Assembly (NCBI GenBank): GCA_003260075.1
Contig: QLIY01000125.1
Span: 66,203 to 130,202 of the forward strand
Source of the DNA: Phallusia mammillata
Lineage: Eukaryota > Chordata > Ascidiacea > Phlebobranchia > Ascidiidae
DNA length: 64,000 bases
Direction: 5' to 3'
This document shows, piece after piece, positions 56,475 to 64,000 of this stretch. A model generated the notes under the pieces. It was given only the letters and a program-made list of their open reading frames with translations, was not told the origin of the DNA and searched no databases. The position numbers and the translations under genes are program-made. The first letter of the stretch is position 1; each line of letters begins with the position of its first letter.

Positions 56475-59400
56475 TCAATCCAAGTCTTTTTTCAACAGCA
56501 AAGTTTCAAGCAAACTCGGTTTCCGTTCGACTTTGCGCTTTGGTAGAGCCAGGGATGACGTCATGTTCGAGTTTGATGACGTTGTGGCCTCAGGAGGCGG
56601 GGTCAGAATCGGTGCCGATGCCACCGACGCCGTGTAGCGACAATTTGATATTGTATTGTTGTTGTTCACATTCGAGTTCATTGGCACATCACAGTGGTTG
56701 GAGTCAGTTGTTGTGGCAAAAAAGTTATTTTCACTTAGGTTGGTGCTCGTCGGCTGCAATAGCAAATCTCCGCAATTCGACAAAGGCTTATTATCGATTT
56801 GCTGCAAAACAGAAAAATAAAAAACCGTTAAATTGAGGTAAAGTATGCAACCTTGTTTGTTAACATGTCAAATTGATAATAACTGCACACTAAAATTTTG
56901 GTGGTAGTATTTTTAGCAGGCGGCACATAAATCTTACGCATTTCTATGGTTTAACGACAGTTCTGTTGGTTAAATCCAATGACATACATGTATTGTAAAC
57001 AATTATCATACTTACAATTGAACTGTTGGTGTTGAAAGCATTGTTGTTTGTAATTTTATTCCTTTGCCCCGTCCACTGGTTGGTAACCGATGACGTCATA
57101 GTTGCGTGATTTGGGACGTAATGTTGTGGGCCGTTGGGTTGAATAAAGGTGTTCTGCGAAAAAATCGTTGTTAATGAAACTTGTAGTGGGTTCGAATCTC
57201 AAAGTCGCAAACTTAGTTAACGTACCTGGAAATTGTTGGTTGTCGTTTGACCATCTTGTTTGAGTTTGTACTGGTCTAACAGATTGTTTAAGTTTAACGT
57301 TTGAGGACGTGGTGATAATATCTGTGACGAACTGCATGACGTCATAATAGAGGAGGTGGCCGCATCTTGTGAAGCGTCATTGAAAGTGGGCTGAAGTCGT
57401 TGATGCATGTCGCCAATCGTCATTTGCATCCGGCGTGCAATTTTCTTTTTGGCTTTTTTCGACTCGATGGGAGGACTTGCTGCTTCTACCGTCGCCATCG
57501 GAGGGCAGTATTGAGGCGATAAAAGGTTTGCACCAAGAGAGGGCGCTATATCGCTCCATGACACATCGTCGGTTGATTGTTTGCGTTTCAAGTCGGGCTT
57601 TGTTTTGGATGCAGAATTTTTGCGCGATTTTCTTATTCGTGGCTTTTTAGCCTTCGGGGACTGAGACGTCAGAGGCGGTGACAAACCACTGAATTGTTGC
57701 GTATCAGGTGACGTCATACCCAAAACAGGTCTCACAGGCTGAGAAAATGGTAAATTGTTAAATCCTTGAATAGGGGGTGTCGATGTGAGGGAGTAATGTT
57801 GGCCTCCGTTCATTGGCTGATTTATCTGCAGTGGTGTGATTGTAGTGGACTGGGGATAAATGTCACCGTTCATCGGAAGGGCGCCACCAGGCGTCGAAAA
57901 ACCCGGCGACGTTGACATACGTTGTGTGCCGGCGAAGTTGCCCATACGAGGAAAGGGTTGTTGGTTTAGATTCGGCTGTTGCCCTACAAATATATATATA
58001 TATATTTGTTTCAACTTGAGACTCAATAAAAAGTCTCTGGCGTTAAATTAGTTAAGCTTCAACTTTTTACAATATGTTTTAGAATAAGTTCAAATTTAAG
58101 CTTAGTGAACCACTTACCATTCCTAAGTGGCATGAAGAGTGGCGAATTTATTTGCGAGGAGTTCCGCATAATGCCAGCATGTCCGTTGGTGGGAGCTAGA
58201 GAACGCTGCATAGCAAGCTGTTTTTGCTCCTGCAATCTGTAAAAAAAATAAAAAGGTAAACACGACATCAATTAATACTTTAAAGTTTAAAGGTCAAATT
58301 ACCAGTGATATTTTTACATATTTGCATAAAATGCATTGTATTTAAAAAATGACTTCCTGTGCAAAAAGGAATCAAACAAAAACCGTGTAAGTAGGTGAAA
58401 GACAAATTTAATCAATTGATCACGGTAACAAATTGTGTATAACTTGTATTAGGCCGCCAAGTTAAATTTGTTAATCACAAAATACGGAATTTAGTAAATT
58501 AACATTGCTTATAAAGGTCCGATCTTTTTATCTTTCTTTTTTGACTTGTTTTTGTCAAAGTAAAGGCAGAAGTCACTGCAAACCTGTTGGCTTTGAAATA
58601 TTCGCTTCTTTTCTGAACTGTGATGCCAGTGTGGGTGACATCTGGACGAGGGTACATGTGCTGGGGGGTAGGGCCCCGTTTTACCCCACCAGGTAGTATA
58701 TCGCTGGAGTCAAACGAGCCCCCATTTATGTTGGGTTGGTTCAGGCGAATCTGAAGCTACAAAAAGAAATTATTAGGTTTGTTTATTTATATATATACGT
58801 ATATGTATGTATTTATATACATATATTAGGGGAGTTGTTATGCCAAATAACATAAGACTACTGGTATTGGTTTCCTTTGAACGCTAAAAGTGCGTTTGCT
58901 AACGAGTGTGTAGTTTAAAATGACATTTTTTAACCATTGTAGGTGTGTAATACAAGTTACACTTACAAGAAACGATTTTAAGACTTGAATCTCACAAACA
59001 ACACAAAGGCTAGAAGTTAATAGGTCAGAAAAATCTCTATTTGATATCAGTTGTATGCAATACACATTCAGTAATATTTAAATCGTGCGTCCATATTTGC
59101 ATGCTACTTATCACGAGAGACAGTGCAACACGGCGAGCGCTACGTAATAAATCGTGACGTCATACCTGTCGGCGCAGCAATGACGGGTTGGTTTGCAACG
59201 TGCTTCCTGTGTTCGGTTGCTGTGACAACAAGAAACGTGTTGCAAAAGCGATTTTTGTAAACATTGTTTTTCGATTACTTATTCAAACATGCGTAAACAA
59301 AGGTCGAAGTTTTTAGAATATTTACGATTTTAGTTCCAATTATCGTACAGCATCTGCCACTTAAAAAAAACAGGCGTATTGACGAAATCGCCACAATTTT

Positions 59401-62400
59401 AAAATAACTACAACGTCAGCAGGTCGTTTGTTACGTAGCCGATATGTAACAGTAAACAAGCGGGTGGCTGATTGTGACGCATCAGGCAAAAGAGCAAATA
59501 GCGTGAGGCAATGAACAAATATAGACAACAGCTTACGCTTATTTTTGGTAAATCTTTTCCAGTTTCAAATATGCGCTTCCGAGTATTTGCAAATATTTAC
59601 AATCTGATTAATTTGACTCTGATTTCACACGTTAATGCCTGTACAAGTGTTTGGACTGGATTGTTTGTTTGCGTTGAATGATACAATTGCCAGCTGCTCG
59701 TACAGATCTATTGAGACATTTTCTAATTTTTATTAGTTGGTTCAACTTTGGGCAAAACAACTTCTCGAAAACTTCTTGTTACGCTTCACTAATCAATCAA
59801 ACTAAGCGTTATAACACAATTACTGCACACGAGAGGTTGATATATTTACCCAACAATTCATACCAATACACACTAATTTTTCGACTAAATCTTACCATGT
59901 TAGTTCTGTTATTGATAATAGATCGAACCCCTGTATCCATGTGTCCGTTGTTCAACCTGGGGTTGGGAAAACCTCCTGGGTTGTTCATCAGGGGCACACC
60001 CTACATACAAAACCGTAGAATCATCATGTAAGCCAAAATTGAACTTTTGCCTTCCTTTTAGAGTTTGGCGTAAAACGGCGCAAACTATTACAAAGATGAC
60101 GGTATATGTTAAACGTCATAATAGAACTGTTGCTATTAAATATATGACCCAGTTGTCGGGGTGAACGCCTCTCACCTGTGATGACATGTCGGTCATAGCA
60201 GGTCCATTGTTACGTACGGTGCGCGTCATTTGATTGTTCCTATGGTACGTCATATTGTCGTTCTGTTTAAGGTTACGTAAATTTGTTTAAGTCAGATTGT
60301 TAGTAAACTAATGACCGTTTGAATATATGTAGATAATAAGTTTAGTGATATATAATTCAATTTCTTGGTTTTTCTTGTCAACAATTTCGCAAATGCCAAA
60401 AAAATATCTCGTTGTTTACCGTAAAGGTATTGTACTTAAAAAGCGACATAAACAAGACGCAATGATTTATTTCGAAAAGTAAACAGCAGTGTGACAGCCA
60501 GCAATTGTAGTGCGTTAAAACTTTACCTGGATTTGTGAATTACTTTGCACAATGTTTCCGTTGGATAAACGATTCATTGTTGTGTCTAAAAAAAGCATAA
60601 TGCACCAAGTTCAATAACACAAAAAATAGTCCAAAAGGGACAATACGCAATGAAATTAAACGCATACAGATGGACAAATCATAGTACGCCTGGTATGCCG
60701 TGGTCACTGGTCTGCATCGACGACTGGTCCCAGTATGAATATATTCATCGTAACAGATGGGCAAAGTAACAAAAAAATCGAAATTGAAACCAGTCTATTT
60801 TTTTGATAAAACAATTGACGACAAAAAACATGCAAATTTGTTTCTTCAACCAGACATCCGTGTGACGTCACTTCACCTTGTGACGTGGTGCGTGACGCAG
60901 AATGCGCGGGTGCATGGAATGCGTCAAGTGGTTTGTTGATAGTTCCGTGCAAAGATGTATAGATATTTTTAAACGAGAGCAATAAATTTATTTAACAACT
61001 AGACGATAAGGCGTCATGACTGTCTAGCTAAAAAAAAGTTAAAGTATTTCATAAAGATCTGGTTCCAACGTTATATGTTGCAATGAAAAGGGATAAAAAA
61101 CGTTTTAGGTGCCAAACATCACATAAACTCGGAATCCCCAATCGAATAAAATTGCTATGACAATGTTTACCAGCTGTGAAAGTTTCATTTAAATCCATCA
61201 CACAATTTGTGTGAAAAGAAAATGGGTTAACTGCCGGTTGAACAACTTAAAAACATATTCTTAAAAACATAAGTTTTTTCTTTCGCAAAAGAGCACAAAG
61301 TCAACCATAAACAAAATACATTTGACTTTTTTTCACTTACCTATGTTATTGGGAACAGGAATCGCCATTCTTGGGTTCACTCCCCGTGGCAAAGGGTAAC
61401 TACCCAAATCAACCAGGGGCTCTTTGCCTTCCCAACTCTCCTGGGTGTTGAAACTTGGGTACTGGGGCGCTGGTCCCATGGGTGATTGAACCGGGGCTGG
61501 AATTTGGGGACTAACAATCCCGGCGTTACCCACCACTCGATTGGGGCAGGGTTCAAACCCGGTTGGGACAGCCGCCATGGCCGCACCCTGGTACATTGGG
61601 GCCATGGTACCAGGTTGGGGGTCCATTTGTGGCATCATAAAATCGGGGGTCGATGTAAAGGAAGACGTCATAGTGATGTCTGCGGTGTAACAACAGAGGA
61701 ATATTGGTGAGGCAATTTTTTAGAGAATATGTATCAAATTGAGCTGTGCTTACATACCTTGATTAAACCCTCCTTGGACTGTCTTGTTCTGAAACTAACA
61801 AAAAAATTGTCAACCCCAACCCACAAAACACCAAAAACGAAATTTTCCAACAAAATGTTTTTTAGAGTGCTGAATAAAAAAACATTAACGGCAAAACGGC
61901 GTTAGAACTCAATTGTTACTAGTATTTTACATTCATCAGCACACGTTATGAAGCGTTGTTCATACAATTAAAATACAGGATATAACGTATTTGTGGTAAC
62001 GTAAGAAATGCTGTTGTTCAGGTAATCTAAACACCACAAGTGGTTTTTCAGTTTCCGTTTAAAAAATGGCAACCGTTTTCAAAAAAATGTACATAAATTA
62101 CGTTTTAACGCCGAGCTCAAGTATCAACACAACTCCAGTATCAACAATTCAAAAATATTTTCTTAAATCGCCGGCAACAGGTAATTTATGTTTTCGCCTA
62201 TCATACCTGGTTATCAAAAACAGTCGAAGACGGTAGAATTTCGTTATTGTTGATGTCAGTCGATGGCAGGTCTGCTCCAAACTGATCTCGTAAATTTCCT
62301 TGTTGGCCCAAGTCCCCATTCGGCAAAGGGGGATGGGTTAAAACAGGGGGAGTTCCACTAAATACGTTGTTTTCAGTCTCGTCTGTAAAGCCAGTTAGTA

Positions 62401-63135
62401 TGGAGAACAATTCGTCCAATTCTTCTTTGCTGACATTGGTTGTCACACTTGGCCTGGTTGACTGAAATGTTTTAAACTTCGAAGAGTTAAAAAAGTTTCC
62501 GTCAGTGTTGGGGGTCGACGACGGTGCCAAGTCCGAAGGATTTGTTTTTTTGTCTTGTACTGGTGACAGTTGCTCAATAAGAGGTCCAAGCGACTCTGAA
62601 CTGGTTACAGAAAGAGATGTTGCAATCGATGTAGAAGGTAACGTTGGGTCTGCAACATTGCCCAGCAGATGCGACTCGGGCACTTTCGAGGTGTTTTTGA
62701 GCAACTGCGTGAGAAGGTAGTTGTTACCTGCTAATGCTTTGTGCCTGGGTGATTTTTGAGCAGGTTTCAATTGCTCTTCTTGTGATGGTGTAGATATGCT
62801 TCGTTTTGGAAGGTTTACACTAGGCGGCGCAGAGTTCATTGAGGCACTACGAGCACGGGATGAGAGATTGGACGAGGAAGTGACGTCGGAGTGAGGTGAC
62901 GTCACTTTTGGATTGTTGATGATAAGAGGTTTTATGTCGGGGAAACTTGTAACCATTGTGGTGACGACGGGTTCGTGTTGCATTGTGGATATTCCGTTGA
63001 TAACAAGGTGAGGACTTTGGGCAGAGCAAGAAGTAGGGAGAGTCTGGTCTTCCCTTTTAAGACAGGAAATGTCCTTGCATGGAGGTCCAGGATACGTAGC
63101 AAGATTGTCCGGCGTTGTTGTCACACTTCGACATT
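56475..63135 (-). CDS. NCOA/SRC (p160)-like nuclear receptor coactivator, 3' part
   Basis: Exons on the reverse strand: 63135-62207, 61794-61758, 61679-61341, 60585-60527, 60262-60176, 60000-59896, 59219-59166, 58756-58584, 58236-58118, 57983-57226, 57153-57016, 56801-56475; about 1040 residues after a split first codon. Three LXXLL boxes: LTQLL near residue 135, LNNLL late in the 758-nt exon, and LETLL six residues before the C-terminal KKDLD. LDELFSILTGFTDETE resembles the CBP-binding AD1 helix of SRC-1 in spacing and residues. RRQLQIRL and LQEQKQLAMQ fall in a Gln/Asn/Pro/Met-rich region as in p160 proteins, and a basic stretch (KAKKPRIRKSRK) may be a nuclear signal. SRC-1 also ends in an LXXLL box. 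The bHLH-PAS half would be right of the window, which is the main untested prediction. Confidence 0.68.
58786..58831. repeat. AT-rich (TATA/TATG) microsatellite
   Basis: Imperfect TATATACGTATATGTATG repeat in a coactivator intron. Confidence 0.8.
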
Positions 63136-64000
63136 CTGTGCAGAAATTAGTTTGTTTTACGATTTAACATCACAATATATATTGTTTTAATGCACTTTTC
63201 AGTGTTGCAAATCTTTAATGGTGCAGAGAATTTCAAGCTGTTTTTTTTCACGTATGTGTGTGTAGATAACCCAAACCACATAAAATTCGCCACTTGGCTA
63301 ATTTATATTTTGATACAAATACAGTCAATGTTACAAAAGCTATTTGAGTCAAGAACACAGATTACACAAAAATTCTAAGAAACCCTCCTAAAAAAACATA
63401 CGTCACAAAATGTTGGGATGAGATAACACAGCAATAAGTTGTACATTAATAAATGGACTAGTTTCAACCCTTCGTGCCGCTTGGTATTGTTGCTATATTA
63501 GCATGCCAACTTTCACGATCACAGCAAAGTGACTGGCCATTTGTTTTGCAGGATATAAGTGATCGAATTGCAAGCACTTTAAATTGTCTAAGCTTCATGT
63601 TGTACAAGTCATTGAACATATTGTTCTCCGATTAAAAAAAATTATTGTTTTTATTTATTTGCAAAACACCTGGTATACTCTAAACTTATCTTTTTGTTGT
63701 AACACAAAATCTTGTTCCAAAAACGAAATTGTGTAAGCTTTTCTGTTCGATGATTCTATGTATACTTTTGTAAAGCAGTTAAATTTAGAAGTAAACATGA
63801 CCAATGCAGACCAACAAGTAACAACAGGAAGAGCAAAATAGCAAACACTACTCCCAAACAACTTTTTTGCTGAAAGCTGAAAACACTCCCAAACAACTTT
63901 TATTTTGTACTATCTTCATAAAACAAGCAAAATATGATTTGAAAGCAGTTCTCTACATTCAAAAACCACTTTGATCCTATGTTCAAATGCTGTTTCCTAG
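63136..64000. other. Intron of the coactivator gene, right edge
   Basis: The acceptor at 63136 begins with a polypyrimidine-poor ATTTCTGCACAG. No exon with bHLH or PAS similarity was seen up to the edge. Confidence 0.5.

Noticed and set aside
63655..63861. Upstream coactivator exon on the reverse strand
   Set aside because: The frame has no similarity to bHLH-PAS or to the p160 linker and lacks convincing splice sites.

Overview
This is an AT-rich animal nuclear window. Genes are split by many short GT-AG introns, introns are crowded with small DNA transposons, and the products are metazoan (GABA-A type receptor, p160-type coactivator, MTBP, STRAP, SLC38A9). Compact genes, short introns, many near-identical but polymorphic duplicated segments and AG sites just upstream of several start codons suggest an invertebrate chordate, probably a Ciona-like ascidian. 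The lineage is inference, not proven by any single marker.

Layout. 461-3765 (-): 5' part of an SV2-like transporter running off the left edge. 8024-10232, 15952-18011 and 19047-22694 (+): three tandem RDH11/12/13/14-like short-chain dehydrogenases with the same six-exon structure; an intronless MTBP gene (11316-13685, +) sits between the first and second. 23709-28527 (-): STRAP, convergent with the third dehydrogenase. 29535-30660 (-): an unrecognised 203-residue membrane-anchored protein. 33543-38501 (-): SLC38A9-like lysosomal amino-acid transporter, 11 exons. 41336-42217 and 42485-43015 (-): intronless METTL22 and COPZ in a head-to-tail pair. 44526-54527 (+): Cys-loop GABA-A-like receptor subunit, 12 exons. 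56475-63135 (-): 3' part of an NCOA/SRC (p160)-like coactivator running off the right edge. Splice phases of every multi-exon model were checked by hand and close exactly.

No single pathway links these genes. Shared features are the tandem dehydrogenase family and the COPZ-METTL22 pair, which could be an operon.

The dominant non-genic structure has two layers. First, at least twelve hAT-type terminal-inverted-repeat elements, nine with recognisable 8-bp target duplications, lie in introns and intergenic DNA; none encodes a transposase here. Second, about twenty places show a near-identical tandem copy split by a run of C or G. After subtracting native flanking bases the short runs are ten bases long, which identifies them as fixed-length gap placeholders between overlapping (probably allelic) contigs rather than biology. 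Apparent exon duplications in the receptor and in the third dehydrogenase are explained this way. I found no CRISPR, no rRNA and no intact tRNA gene, and no convincing new molecular system. The best biological leads are the motif-array architecture of the hAT families, the orphan gene, the stray membrane-spanning reading frame inside the receptor gene, and the candidate operon.
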